Source: Notolepis coatsorum
Lineage: Eukaryota; Chordata; Actinopteri; Aulopiformes; Paralepididae
DNA: 64,000 nt
Assembly: GCA_963971535.1 (NCBI GenBank)
Contig: OZ020587.1
Span: forward strand, 160,469,856 to 160,533,855
Direction: 5' to 3'
Positions 45,814 to 58,174 of the stretch are shown here, piece after piece; positions within the stretch are counted from its first letter, which is position 1, and every line of letters begins with the position of its first letter. A program made the position numbers and the translations under genes. The notes beneath the pieces were generated by a model, which was given only the letters and a program-made list of their open reading frames with translations, was not told the DNA's origin and made no database searches.

Positions 45814-47219
45814 TGTAACTGAGGGGTACAATTCCCTGACTGTATTGTTAGATATGATACTTACTACCACTACCTCTTGTACTTTAGACTCTGGCCACCC
45901 AGTACTAGGTATAAATAATTATGATAAACACTCCCACCTGATGAAACGGATCCAACACAAATGTACCAAGTCGAAAGTCTGCGTTTAATAATAATACATA
46001 GCAAAGGGTATGTACAACGATCACTTAATTACATTTATGATTTGAAATAGTATGCACTTTTATGGCAAATGAGTATTCGTAGGTAGATCAATATCGAATG
46101 TCCAATCTCTGATTGCGCAGGAAGCAAATATACAACCTGGAATATTTAGGGAACAATAGCAATGATACTTGAATGATTATATAGCTGGATACACTAGGGG
46201 AAGGTTCCGACTGCTTGTAGGACAGCTGGAGGGGGGGGGGTAGAGTCTGGCTGTATCCCGTCTGGCCGAGGGTATCCTGGGAGAGCCCACAGTCGTGCGA
46301 CCCGGTGCCCAGCGATCCTCGATCCACAGATGAAAGCAGTTGGACTCTCTGTGGCCGGCGTCCTCCGGTCCACGATGGAGAGACGTGAGGCGACCTCGTC
46401 GTGTAGAGCGTCTTCTCACCTGTCGTCCTCTCCGGGGGGGGTATTTCCAACACACCGCAGTGTTGGCCTTTATCCATAGAATAATCAAAGTACTCAAAGC
46501 ATAATCCAAGCCGGGGAAGGCTAGCCGTCGTCGGTAGAATAATCCAATATACAGGTCCACTCGCTCTTTGGCCTGGAGCTCCTCGGGTGCAGCTTCACAT
46601 AGGGTCAACCACCCTGGATAAGCGTCCAGCTGATGCCCGAAACGATGGGGGTGCTGATTACTATAGAACTCTTACCGCACGAGGCACTACATATGAATAT
46701 ACTATTATTAGCTTAATAGAATACGTCCAACTCGACGATATAGTGCCAAATATGACTATTCAAATATTAATATACACGATGTCTCAATGCCGATACTGGG
46801 CCGAATTGGCCTTACTGCCCACACGTGGTTCGCGGGGAGGCTTTTGCGTCTGTCACTCTGTTGGAGGGTAAGGAACTGGACTAAAAGAAAGCTCTACTTT
46901 AATAGCGCAGTATATATACGCACTATGAACAAATAGTACCATTAGTGGTGCGGTAGACATATTCCTACGCGGAACTAGGACTTGTCCATACATGTTGAGC
47001 GGTACGATTGAACCTGGTCTGAGGGGTATGGCGACCTGGCACCAAGGTCTCGTCCAATGGTAGAATGGAGACTATTATGGGATGTTCAGTAGACTAGAAG
47101 GGATATTCAATGCATATTGTACAAGGAATATACAAGGGATATCAGGGGATATACAAATACAATTAAATATATATATATAATAAATATATATATTCGGTTT
47201 AATCTGATCCTTCAGAACA
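45814..47219 (-). repeat. BEL 5' LTR
   Basis: 1,406 bp, nearly identical to the partner at 38114-39518. The visible differences are a single G-run length change and isolated substitutions. Confidence 0.95.
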
Positions 47220-47359
47220 GCTAACCTAACATGTGATTTGGCATGTCTGTGAGTCTCTGTATTTAAGAGAAATGAACCTAGTCCTTTTGGCCATCCTATT
47301 TCTTTGCTATTACAAATATGTACATAATTTCTATTGTTTAATTTAGATTATTTACGACA

Positions 47360-48473
47360 TTCCCCACTTTGAGGATTCATCCTCACATACAAACAGTAAA
47401 ATTCTCAATTAAACATGTCTTTAACCATCTATTTACCATAATATTGCTAATATTTTTTTAAAATTCAAAAAATCCACAAATCACACAAATCGAACTACCA
47501 AACCCATTTCCGTCTGTACAGTTACAAAATCATCATTCACTCCTTCCCACCCTCGTTAAACTCCTCCAATCACACACATTTATCAGTTATTATACGACAT
47601 CACGACTAAGAAAGTTGTTCCTGTTTTTCCAAGGAACTACCCTTTCAATAACAGCTTTTTTGTTTAGACTATTTTATCCATGTTTTCTTAGCTTCAATGT
47701 GTCTGTTTTGTGTAATTGACTCTGCAAGAAAAGATTAATACATCACCCCGAAAAGATTAACACTCTAAAAAATCGAGGGAGATTTAAACAAGCAAACATA
47801 AATAATTTTTCTCCTCGAAAAGACCACTGAGATCTCAATTATCATTAGCTTTCATCCCTGTCAGTTATCCCTGTTCAAACCTCCTGAGGTCTTTACTGCT
47901 AAATTTTTTTGACCGTTGCTCCTCGTTGTATTTTGTGCTAACCACAGTTTCTTCTTTGTTGTGGGCAGTCTTGGTACTGCTCCGATTTCCACAGAGGAAA
48001 ATGATTTTCCCTCTGTCCTTTTCGCTTTTTGGATTTGTTATTTACAAACACACAATTTGATTGGAAGATCACATTTTCACTCAGATACATCTCTACTGTT
48101 CTGCATTGACAATACATTTTCTCCAAATTAGTTATCTATATATTCCACGGCTTCTTAGGTTAATATTCAATTAAATCACCGTTCTCTATTTTTTATTTTT
48201 TTTTGCTGTACTATTTTACTAGATCAAATATCTCAAGTTCAACACAACACTACATCCACCCTTGAGAGTGGAATAACCATTTATAACACCATCATACCTT
48301 GTTTCCAGACAGTCTCCTCGGTCCGGACAGCCAGCTCTAGACGAGGCCAATCACCAACAGATCCTATATGCATGGTAACAAAGCACAGTCCCCTTAAACA
48401 CACATCTTCCACACACTCCGCCAGCCTTCAACAAGCCGGTGCAGAGTCCCCCATAAGCCAATTATCAATTACA
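47360..48473. other. AT-rich unassigned interior of the old LTR element
   Basis: No supported ORF. Sequence is continuous with 57348 onward once the L1 is removed. Confidence 0.4.
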
Positions 48474-48543
48474 CATGTCTGCACCCTACTTTTTTTTTCT
48501 ATCAATTTTTTTTATTATTATTCACGTGAAACAAGACAACACA

Positions 48544-49502
48544 TTAACACTTTGAGTGCCGGGACCCATCTTTAGACGTCTTTGCTGGCCATGCTAAAGT
48601 TGCCGGAGGACGCGTTACGTCGTCCTTATATCAATATTTCAAAAATCTGCGATCGGATTCATATGTCCCCTCCGCTGGCCTGAGATCCACCAGCAGGACC
48701 CACTGAGCTCTCTGGCGGTTCAGGAGCGCCATCTGGTGGCCGATCGGCGCAATCGCCAAACAGGATGTTGAATAGAGGTTGTCATGACGACCGTAGTACT
48801 TCCGGGCGCTCGCTATAGTTCATGGGACTCTGGCTCGTCACGCTACACGGTGATCGATTGGCAATAACTCGATAAACAACATGATTTGGACGTATATACC
48901 ATTATACAAGCTGGAGATGGACCGGGTAAAAATATATCCCATAATGATAAGATTTCTACTCGACGATGATCGCCCAACGGCGCGCGGAGACTGGGGTGAG
49001 TTTCAGCGTGTAACGTTACCGTCTTCGATACTAACTGCTATTATCAACATTTGACCCACATTAGATGATTGGTATAACGCTGCCCACGGAATTATAAACG
49101 CCCCCTCGCCCATCCGGTCAACATCAGATGACGTGTAGTAACTTCTAGAAGTACGTCTAGTTGGAATTTTTTATATCGCGCTGATTGCCATCAAACTGTA
49201 TTTCATCATCAATATAATGCATTTGGGGCTATATATCACGTTCTGGAGAAAGCTGCAGAAAGAGATGAAAACATACTTATACATTAGACCATACTTTACT
49301 ATGAATATGTGAATGAAAAAGTTTAACGTTGCTACACAATGAACAATACATATAGGACTTTGAATGGGCCCTAATAATGGCAATGTAGCAATATAATTTA
49401 AAAAGTTATAGCCCTGCAAAGAAGGGGACTTTCTCCATAGACAAATAGCGCTGGCAATCTATGGTATATCATGAATTTAACCTTAGGCAGCCAAAGTGTT
49501 AA
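48544..49502. mobile_element. TTAA MITE (piggyBac-like), copy 2, in L1 3' UTR
   Basis: Ends TTAACACTTTGAGTGCCG and, reversed, TTAACACTTTGGCTGCC, with TTAA at 48544 and 49499. Interior blocks match the MITE at 21738-22690 (AAAAAGTTATAGCCCTGCAA, GAATGAAAAAGT). Its ends also match the 5' end of the larger element at 60701, so that family may have moved it. No coding capacity. Confidence 0.9.
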
Positions 49503-49981
49503 CACAATCACAATACATAGAACTTCACAAGAAAATAACAAAAACAATAATAATACAGAATAACAATTTATACAGACAAAGAGAAAAGAAAACAGAGTTC
49601 AACCTTCTAAATTTTAAATCCAAGGGGTACTATCTAATAAATGGTCTTTCCCAGTGTTCAGCCCCGATTCCCGGCCGTGTGACCCTATATTAATAAAACG
49701 TACATCTCTAATTCACCACAAGGACCACTTTTTGAGAACACGACCCGAAAACAGAGCAATGAACCTTCATGAAAAAACAAAAACCTGTAGAGGTGTTCCA
49801 TAGACTCACAGAGACCGTGTAAAAGTGACCAAACAGTGAAGAAATAGTTAAATAGCTGCCCCCCCATAAAATCCCCAGCTAAACTCAAGAGGACAAGACA
49901 AAAGACAAGACAGACAAGACATTTCCTCCTCCCCCTCCCACGAGACCCCCGGACTCCCCCGAACACGCACCCCAACCCCGC

Positions 49982-52225
49982 TCAGCCGCACACGGCGGTC
50001 CTGACCTTTTCGGCTGCTGCAAACCACAGGTCAATACCTGCCTGTCCCACCCCAATCACCCGCGCCGTGGATATCTCAAGATAAATCACATCCAATAGTG
50101 TTAGGGACCAGTTAATCACTGTGAGCTTCTCAGGCTCCTTCCATCTCATTGCTATTAGCTTCTTCGCTGCTGTGACACCCGCTAGGACAACCCTTTTTAG
50201 TTGTACGGACGCAGGTAGTGTCGTTATATCGTTCAGGAGTAGCGTAACAGCTGTGAATGGGATAGTTAAGCCACACAGATCTGAAAGTTTGTCCGTTATT
50301 GACTTCCAGAAGCGGGCCACTGGTGGACAATCCCAATACATATGCATATAAGTGCCAGCGGCCCTTTGAGAGCACAAAGTGCACCGAGAGTCAGATACCA
50401 GTCCCATAGCAAATAGCTTCCTAGGTGTAAGATGGGTCCTATGAATATAATTAAAATTAATCTGCTGGTGATTGGGGTTGCGGGAAGACAATGCCACATT
50501 TGTCCAAACATCATCCCAGTCAAACTCGGGGTCCAACTCCGGGATGTCCCCACGCCAGATTGTATCTAATGACAAATATTTATACGTGGATTGAATTAAG
50601 AGCGTATAAAAATCTGAGACAAACCCTCTGGAGGTCGTCCTATCCACTATGAGCCTGAGGAAGGGGTGTGGTTGCAAAGCTTGAGCCCACGGCACGCCAT
50701 GCGCCCTCAGCGCTGACCTTAGTTGAAGGTAAAGAAAGAAAGACTCGCCGGGAAGATCATAAAATTCTCTTAAGTCCTGAAACGCCCGAAGGCCGTTCTT
50801 ATCATAAATATCCTCCAGAGTATGAACTCCCCTCCTTTGCCATTGAGGAATACTAACCGGCTTATGCCCAACAAGTAGTTGCTGATTATTAAAAATTGGA
50901 GAGTCCAGGTGCCATGGGCATTTAACCCCACACGACTTCTGTACATTACGCCACGTTTGGATCACGTGAGTTATGATTGGTCCATACCTCAGTCGGCATT
51001 TCGAAATAGGGACAGTGGAGTACACTACATCCTGCAATCTTAGCGGTGAAACCACCGCTGCTTCTAAGGTGCGCCAAGATACAGCCTCAACAGGGTCTAG
51101 CCAGCACATCAGAGGTCTCAGTGAAAAGGACCAGAAATAAAGCTTAAAATCAGGGATTGCGAGGCCCCCATCTTGTTTTCTACGTTGAGTAGTAGCCCTT
51201 TTGATTCTCTGGCGTTTGTTATTCCAGATAAACTTAGATACCATCGATTGTACCTTGCGCCAGTGGTCTATTGGAGGGGGCAGGGGGAGCATTGAGCTAA
51301 CAAAATGTATCCTAGGCAGGACGTTCATTTTGATTATGGAAGCCCGGGCCTGTAAGGAGTTAGGAAGGGACGACCACCTGTCTAGATCCTGGCGTATTTT
51401 ATCATAAGTACCCGTGAAGTTGTACTTAGTAGTTTGATTCAGCGTGGGGAATATCTCTATGCCCAAGTATTTAAAATGTTCCACTATGGGGATATCAGCT
51501 GGTAGTCGCACCGCCTTGGCCAGCTCATTAAGAGGTAGGCAGGCTGATTTGTTCCAGTTAATCTTAAAGCCTGACATTTTACCAAAGTCGTCGATTATTC
51601 CCAGTAATTTCGTGGCCGACCGGGAGGGGTCGTCCATAAAAATCAGTAGGTCATCCGCATAGAGAGCAATTTTGTGTGGAGTATTATTGACCATTATGGG
51701 GACGATGTCCTCCGATTGCCTAATAAATTGGGCCAATGGTTCGAGGGAAAGCGCGAACAGTCCTGGGCTCAGAGGACAACCCTGTCTAGAAGATCTGGAG
51801 ACTGGAAAAAGTGTGGAACTGTTTTTGCCTGTCAGTATCATCGCAGATGGCGAGGCATACAGGACTTTAATCATATGAATAAAACTCTTTCCAAGACCCA
51901 TAACCTCAAGTACCTTCCACAGGTATGACCACTCAAGTCTGTCAAACGCCTTCATGGCATCCAAAGACAGAACTGTGGACGGAGCTGTATTGTCTTTACT
52001 GTTATCGACTACATGCAACAGCCTCCTAAGATTATCTGCAGCCAGGCGCCCCGGGATAAAACCAGTTTGATCGCAGTGTACCAATACCGTCATAATTCTC
52101 TGCAGGCGGCGGGCCAGCACCTTGGCAAACACTTTTAAATCGGCCCCGAGAAGACTCAAGGGCCTATAGCTACCACAATCATTGGGATCTTTGTCCTTCT
52201 TGAGAAGTAAAGAAATCAATGCCAT
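49982..52225 (-). pseudogene. L1 ORF2, RT and C-terminal part
   Basis: A 747-codon frame starting just left of the solo LTR. RT blocks: SYRPLSLLGADLKVFAKVLA, TGFIPGR, LSLDAMKAFDRLEW, SRQGCPLSPGLFAL and the catalytic ALYADDLLIFM. The L1-type C-terminal Cys/His motif (CTLCSQRAAGTYMHMYWDC) is near residue 625, and the frame ends within 20 bases of the 3' UTR. The reading frame is otherwise clean. Only the inserted LTR separates it from its N-terminal part, so loss of function followed that insertion. Confidence 0.93.
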
Positions 52226-52250
52226 GTTGACATCTCTTGAGAACTCCCCT

Positions 52251-53581
52251 TGTTACAAAGGGTCAGATTAAACCGAATATATATATTTATTACTTGAGAT
52301 ATATTGTATAGTATTTGTATATTGTATGATATCCCTTGTATATTCTTTGTACATATACACGGAATATCCCTTTACCTAGTACAGACCATAATATTTCGTT
52401 CTCCTATTGGACAGCGATCCCCTAGGCGCCACGGCCATACCCCCAATGTCTAGTTCAAAGTCACCGCCAAAGACATGCCTGGACATGACCGGCTCTGCGC
52501 AAGAATACGAGACAGAAATAAGGCTGGTACTAGATTGTTCACCTAACGTATAAATACGGCGCAGGTGAATACAGCAGTATGTTAACCAAGAAGTTGAAGC
52601 CTCACACCACGATACAACGTGCTGTGAAGTGGGCCCGTTTTGCCCCGAAATAGAGCCTTGAGACCGCGTGCGAATTGATAGCTGAAGTGTCAGAGTTTAA
52701 CGCTGTATCGTCGAGTTCGACCTATTCTATTATTCAAGTAATAGTCTATTATGTATAGTGTATCGTGCGGCTACCGTTCTACAGTGACCAGCATTACCAA
52801 CGCTTCCTCGTACCGAGCTAGTGTGCTTATCCAGGCTGGGCGGCTTAACCTGGTGCCGTCATCCGAGGAGCCCTAGACGAGAACCGTGTGGATATGTACA
52901 CTGGATAACCTACCCCGACGACTACAGAGCCCTTTTCGGCTGGATTATATTTGCTTTGGTCCTGTAGCTGATGGAGCGGAGAATCGTCTACACCCACAAC
53001 TGTGTGGGATTTACCCTGTGAGGAGCAACGTCGAGCCCGCCTCTAGTACTCTGAGGCTGGCTAGCTTTCCTCCATGCGGCACTGCATACCGGAGAATAGC
53101 TGTTGTTCGTCTACGGATCAAGGGATTATTGCACTGTCTCCTGTACCTGGAGTCTCCTTATTCCTCGTTGACCCAGACTTTCTGCTACCGACAAATCCTC
53201 TCCCCTGCTGGCTTACAACCGGAGGGACCCCTTTAGTATCTCCAGCTGATCTACTAGTGTACCATATATAATTCTTATGATACAGGTGGTATTCATTATC
53301 TCCTGCGTAATATTCTCATGGACTTACGCTCTTGACCTATTCATGCACATTCTTCGCCTTACAAGCGCAACTCTCAATCTTGATAAGTAATGTAAGATAA
53401 TCTTCGTGCTGCTAATAAATATTCTTCTAAACAGTATTTGTTGTGAAACCGTGTTATTGTGGAGGTGTTCATCTCATATACCTGTGTACTGTATGGCCAG
53501 TAGTAATGTACATAACGCAGTAGTGGTTTAATGATACCATACTTATTCAATACAGTCAGGGAATTGTACCCCTCAGTTACA
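52251..53581 (+). mobile_element. Solo LTR, BEL/Pao family, inside L1 ORF2
   Basis: TGTTACAAAGGGTCAG to CCCCTCAGTTACA, 1,331 bp, flanked by CCCCT on both sides (52246-52250 and 53582-53586). Related to the LTR at 19938-21294 and to those of the 38-47 kb element. Orientation is opposite to the L1. Fossil. Confidence 0.93.
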
Positions 53582-54011
53582 CCCCTTGTTCGATAGCGTA
53601 ATTGATCATATCGAGCATCAATGGACCCAATTGGTCCCAGAAAGCTAAATACACCTCGGGTGGAATACCATCCCAGCCTGGAGCCTTACCCCTCTGCATT
53701 TCAGCAATCGTCTCCCTTAGTTCCATCAGAGTGATCGGTTTCCCCAGTTCCTTGGCCTCTTCCTCAGAAATGTGGGGTAACTCAAGCCCGCCCATGAACG
53801 ATTCAAATTTAGAGTCGTCGAGATTAACCTCTGAGCTATATAACTGTGAGTAAAACTCGTTGATCTTTTTCGAATGAGTAGTGACTGTACCCTGTCTCGT
53901 CTTGATCGAGGGGATATCCGAGAAATGATCATTCGAGCGTATTTTCATTGCCAATAGATGGCTAGGCCTGGAGCCGTGAAAGTAGTAATTTTGTCTTGTC
54001 CTATGTATCAA
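53582..54011 (-). pseudogene. L1 ORF2, segment between endonuclease and RT
   Basis: Reads KKINEFYSQLYSSE, ELGKPITLMELRETIAEMQ and APGWDGIPPEVYL, the standard N-terminal lead-in to an L1 RT. It continues past the solo LTR as FSRDVNMALISLLLKKDKDP. Confidence 0.9.
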
Positions 54012-54742
54012 GAACTCAGACTGTTGTTTAAGTATGGAGTTTCTTTCTTTCTTGACTATCTTATGTTGTGTTTAGTCGTTCACTATAGTTAGTTTGCAAA
54101 GATGCGTATAGGTCCGCATATAATGTTTCCAGTCCTTCTAGCTTTTTTTACCGGGATTTACGCAAATTGGAGGCGAAAAGTGTGACATGACCCCTGATAA
54201 ATCCTTTCAATGCGTTCCACAGGACCCTAGGGGCCTTAGAGGGCCTTAGAGGACCGTTTTTGGTCGCATGTTTCAGAGGACCCGGACCTATCCATCTCTG
54301 CATCCCAGCACGCATTAAAATCGCCCCCCACAATGAGAGCGTATCCAGTAAGTTCCAACATATTCTTCGTGATTGTATCATAGAACGCTGAATCAAATGT
54401 GTTAAGGGCATACAATGCTATTATTGCCATCTTCCTATGAGAGAACTCAACTTTTGCTATAGTAATCCTTCCCTCCGTGTCCGACCACACGTCCAGGACT
54501 TTGATATCAAGGTTACGTCTTGTAACTATGACGACTCCTTTCGTCTTATCATCGGCTGAGGATGAGGAGATAACGTGATATTGTCGATTTGCCAGCCTTG
54601 ACACATCACCCACCAATAAATGCGTCTCACTAAGGAGAGCAATGTCAATATTTCTTCTCTTCAATAACCAAAGAACACTGGCACGCTTGTGAGGGGCGTT
54701 AAGACCCCCTGCGTTCCAAATTAAAATATTCAATTTAGCCAT
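54012..54742 (-). pseudogene. L1 ORF2, endonuclease domain (frameshifted at its end)
   Basis: Starts MAKLNILIWNAGGLNAPHKR at 54742 with the endonuclease motifs IALLSETHL, GVVIVTRR and LIVGGDFNACWD. After about 54240 the frame shifts and the rest of the domain (54240-54012) is in other frames with stops. The endonuclease nicks target DNA to start insertion. Confidence 0.88.
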
Positions 54743-55154
54743 GGTCGAATTTGTCTAAATGCGTAGAGAACATACCAGTGCAGCCAGGCTGAGGCTTGAG
54801 GCGCTGATCCAGGCGGGCCCAGACGGTCAATCTCAGGAGTTCAGAGGAGGAACAATCACACACATATAAGACAACAGTACATAAAACACAGAACAATACC
54901 ACCCCAGTTACAACCCCCCCTCCTTCTACTCTAAACCCTAACCCACCCATCCTATTATTAACCCTCCTATACCCACTCTCCAATCCCCTCCCTATGCCCC
55001 ATCCACTAAGGATGGTCATCTTCCTCTCATTACCCATTGGAGTCATGGATCCAATAAGACGCTCTCCACTCCGACCCCCCTCTAGATAAACCCCTGATTA
55101 AACCCCCACTAGTCCAATAAACACAAATAAAAATAAAAATTAAATTCAATAAAG

Positions 55155-55850
55155 ATATCGGTCGAAAACCACGTGAGCCCTGGCCCTAACATGAGATAAC
55201 TAAAATGGAAAAAATAGCCATTATTATATAGTAACTCAACATCAACCCTGTAGCCATCTACTTCTGAGTCTGCGTATCAATGTCGCAACGTTATAGCATA
55301 AATGGATAAAGGAAAATTCAAAACAAAATTAAATTAAAGCATACCAGCAGATAGTCTAAGGCAGGATCGGATCACAGTTAAATTGCGCATACAGATGCCA
55401 TTAAAACAGCGACACTAAGAAGAAAAGGAAAAGAGGGTTATGGCTAAAGTGCAAGCAAAGCTAAACCTGACCCAACCTGTTATCATATATTTTATATGTA
55501 TATTCGGTCGAAAACCACCGTGAGCCTTGGACCTAACACGGGACAACTATAATGGAAAAAATAGCCATTATTATATAATAACTCAACATCAACCCTGTAA
55601 CCATCTACTTCCGAGTCTGCGTATTAATGTCGCAACGTTATAGCATAAATGGATAAAGGAAAATCCAAAACAAAATTAAATTAAAGCATACCAGCAGATA
55701 GTCTAAGGCAGGATCGGATCACATTTAAATCGCGCATACAGATGTCATTAAAACAGCGACAATAAGAAGAAAAGGAAAAGAGGGTTATGGCCAGAGTGCA
55801 AGCAAAGCTATACCCGACCCAACCTGTTATCATATATTGTGTATGTATAT
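55155..55850. repeat. 347-bp tandem duplication between L1 ORF1 and ORF2
   Basis: Units start TCGGTCGAAAACCAC at about 55158 and 55505, then share ATAGCCATTATTATATA and AGCATACCAGCAGATAGTCT. A weaker third partial unit runs to about 56000 (AGCATACAAGAAGTTAG). Any promoter or translation-linker role here is speculation. Confidence 0.9.
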
Positions 55851-56294
55851 TCAACCGGCCTTCCACTACTGGAGCCCAAAGCTCAAAACATCCTGGATAT
55901 AAAAATAAAAGCATACAAGAAGTTAGTTAAGGACCCGATCACCATTGAATTGTGCAAACCGATGTCACTTTAAACAGCAACAACAACCAAAATACGTAAA
56001 CATTATCGGGTCTCGAATGTCTCGACGCGGGCGATAGACACAGCCCGCTAGCCAGCCCGAGGCCAGCGCGTAAGCTAGTGATGAATCCGGCTAGCACGCT
56101 AGAGTCTGTTATGTACATTGTTCAGTTAGCTCGCTAGCTTCCATAGAGCTTGGATGGGCAGCGGGTAGTTAGCCTGTCTGGGCATGACAACAAGCATTTG
56201 TGAGCAGTCCGCCCTATCAATGTATTTAGGTCCACAACGCCAAGTTACTCACCCGACATAGCTATCAAGCAACCGTTTCGACCAACCTCCCGAG

Positions 56295-57203
56295 TTATTC
56301 CTCCGCTTTGGCCAACGACCAAAATGAGCGACGTTCATCGCCCTTACATAGCACAGACAATCTCGCGGGGGCGAATAGCGTAGGCCTCAAGCCCAGTTTC
56401 CATAGCTTGGCCATGACCACTTTGTATTCGCCCCTCTGTGCCTGAACCTCCGGTGTGAAGTCCTCGAAAATGGCCACTTTGTGATTGCCGAGACCCAGAT
56501 CCCCTCTTCTGGCCCGGGCCGACCACATGATGAGTTCTCTCTGCTGTAGCCTGTTTAGCTTGACAATGATGGGCCTCGGCTCCTTGCTCACACCAGGACT
56601 GGTCTTGCCCGCTCTGTAAGCCGACTCACATATGGGCGGATCGGGAAGGACATCATTCCCCAGTATTTTCTGCAGCAGCTCCGGCATGTTCTCCGAGAGA
56701 CGTCCTCCCTCACTGCCCTCCGGTACACCAACAATCCTGATGTTGTATCGTCTCTCCCTGGACTGCATTTCCATAATTACCAACTGTAGTTTGGCGACGT
56801 CAGCCTGCCCAGCCAGCAGGGAGGTCTCCAGACCCGCCACCTTCTCGCCTTGTCGAGAGGCCTCAGCCGTTAGCGAGGCTAGTTCGTTAGCGTTAGCTGC
56901 GGCGTCAGCGTGTAGCGACTCCATCTTTTCTCTCAACGGGCCTACCGCCAGCCTGATTTCCTCCGACATTGCCCGATGAAAGGTATTAAAAAGTTCCGCC
57001 TGCGCTTTCATTTGTGCATCAGCGAAGCGTACTTCAAAGTCCGCATGGAGTTTGGTCACGACCGAGAGAATTTCACTTATTTCAGGCGAAAGCGAGGACG
57101 GGCTCGGTGCCATTTTGTCGGCTGAAGTGACCATGGCTCTGGTTCCCTTCGACATCGTGAAAAGTTGAAAAAAGGTTGATGAAAGTAGTAGATGCTCGAC
57201 CAC
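56295..57203 (-). CDS. L1 ORF1, RNA-binding chaperone
   Basis: 302 codons, with MSKGTRAMVTSADK (about 57155) the likelier start. A long coiled coil (LHADFEVRF to VIMEMQSRERR, about residues 50-150) is followed by the RRM-type start RRYNIRIVGVPEGSEGG, then QRELIMWSARARR and FEDFTPEVQAQRGEYK of the C-terminal domain. The protein coats L1 RNA as trimers. The frame is open from end to end. Confidence 0.92.
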   Translation of the reverse strand: MVEHLLLSSTFFQLFTMSKGTRAMVTSADKMAPSPSSLSPEISEILSVVTKLHADFEVRFADAQMKAQAELFNTFHRAMSEEIRLAVGPLREKMESLHADAAANANELASLTAEASRQGEKVAGLETSLLAGQADVAKLQLVIMEMQSRERRYNIRIVGVPEGSEGGRLSENMPELLQKILGNDVLPDPPICESAYRAGKTSPGVSKEPRPIIVKLNRLQQRELIMWSARARRGDLGLGNHKVAIFEDFTPEVQAQRGEYKVVMAKLWKLGLRPTLFAPARLSVLCKGDERRSFWSLAKAEE

Positions 57204-57347
57204 TCAACAAAAAGACCAATAACAAATAAAAATTTAATTAAAGACTAGTGGGGTGACAGTGTTTTCCGCACGATAGTAGGGAGCTCCCGTGAAACACGTC
57301 TTACCCCATGAACGCCTGGCTCCGCCCCCCATGTCTGCACCCTACTT

Positions 57348-58170
57348 GAAAACTATTTGGCCAATGGCGACCAAAACCTACAGAGCTTACCTATGGACAG
57401 AGAAACACGTTTTCCCAACACTTACCATACACAAAAACGTGACACAACTCCCCAGATTCTACTTCTGGACTCTCAATGAGCGGAAAACAAAATCATGAAC
57501 CAGCCCTTGTCCACCCTCCATGTTTCCAGCCCATTATATTAGACATTCCTACCAGTCCCGCTGTGTCACCACCACCTGCTATCCCTGACCGGCAAGAGAT
57601 CCCTCCCAGCCAGTCAGTTCCTAAAAAATAGAGAATATAAACAAAAACAAAGAAAATTGCAAAAAAATAAACAAAAAATTGTGAGTGCCTTCATGCAACA
57701 CACCCATTAAACAGAATTAAACTACCATCTAGAGGCATAAATACCCCCGCATAAACTAAGAAAGAAAAATTAAAAATTAAAAATTAAAAATAACAAAATA
57801 ATTTTTTATTTATTTTTTTGTTTTTAAGTCTCATTGACCACCCTTGGATCAAGTATGTATAATCACTACTGAAGTAGTCCTTTGTTATTACTCTGTCTAA
57901 TTTAAAAAAAAAATTATTGTTCTGTTTAAAACCATCATTTTTGTTAGTACGATTAGCCCATGCATCAGCCAGTTACTTCATCCCTGTATTCCTCCAACTT
58001 ACCCTTGTTAGTCATCCAAGCCGTTTTAGTACCTTGCACACATAATCTAAACATCTAACCTATCTATGTATCTTCTTTTAAATTTCTATTCTAATCAGTC
58101 ACATTTGTCATTTAATTTATTAATAACTTCCCAGAGCGTTATAGCTTCTCCTGTGCATTTCCTCCTCGTT
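57348..58170. other. AT-rich, unassigned
   Basis: Continuation of the sequence at 48473 after the L1 insertion. Simple A/T runs at 57640-57830. No supported ORF. Confidence 0.4.
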
Positions 58171-58174
58171 CTAT

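Larger units (their letters stand above)
38114..47219 (-). mobile_element. BEL/Pao LTR retrotransposon, looks whole
   Basis: LTRs at 38114-39518 and 45814-47219 with a perfect 5-bp target duplication GCTAA (38109-38113 and 47220-47224). On the coding (minus) strand, the 5' LTR is followed by the primer site TGGTCCTTCGAGCCGGA, complementary to the 3' end of vertebrate tRNA-Tyr as I remember it. A G-rich tract (TTAGGGGGCGGC) precedes the 3' LTR. One long gag-pol frame fills the interior. The LTRs differ by only a handful of bases, so this is the youngest large element here. No envelope gene is present, as is usual for this family. Confidence 0.96.
36857..47359 (-). mobile_element. Old minus-strand LTR, split by the BEL element
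   Basis: Read on the minus strand, CCTCAAAGTGGGGAA (47374-47360) looks like a polypurine tract. It is followed by TGTCGTAAAT as an LTR start, which continues through 47220 to 38113 across the BEL insertion and ends ...CCGAACCA at 36857. Total LTR length without the insertion is about 1.4 kb. An AATAAACACCG signal lies near 36915. Gag-like pieces on the same strand at 58.2-59.6 kb may belong to it. Family undetermined; broken and old, since BEL and L1 both inserted in it. Confidence 0.5.
48492..57329 (-). mobile_element. Full-length L1-type LINE with two later insertions
   Basis: An 18-bp target duplication CATGTCTGCACCCTACTT flanks it (48474-48491 and 57330-57347). A T-run at 48492-48499 is the poly(A) tail read backwards. 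ORF1 is at 57203-56295 and ORF2 runs from 54742 to 49982 on the minus strand. A TTAA MITE (48544-49502) lies in its 3' UTR and a BEL solo LTR (52251-53581) in ORF2. Without these it is about 6.5 kb, the usual size of a complete L1. The 5' UTR is only about 125 bp. The gap between ORF1 and ORF2 is unusually long (about 1.55 kb) and partly a tandem repeat. Confidence 0.93.
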
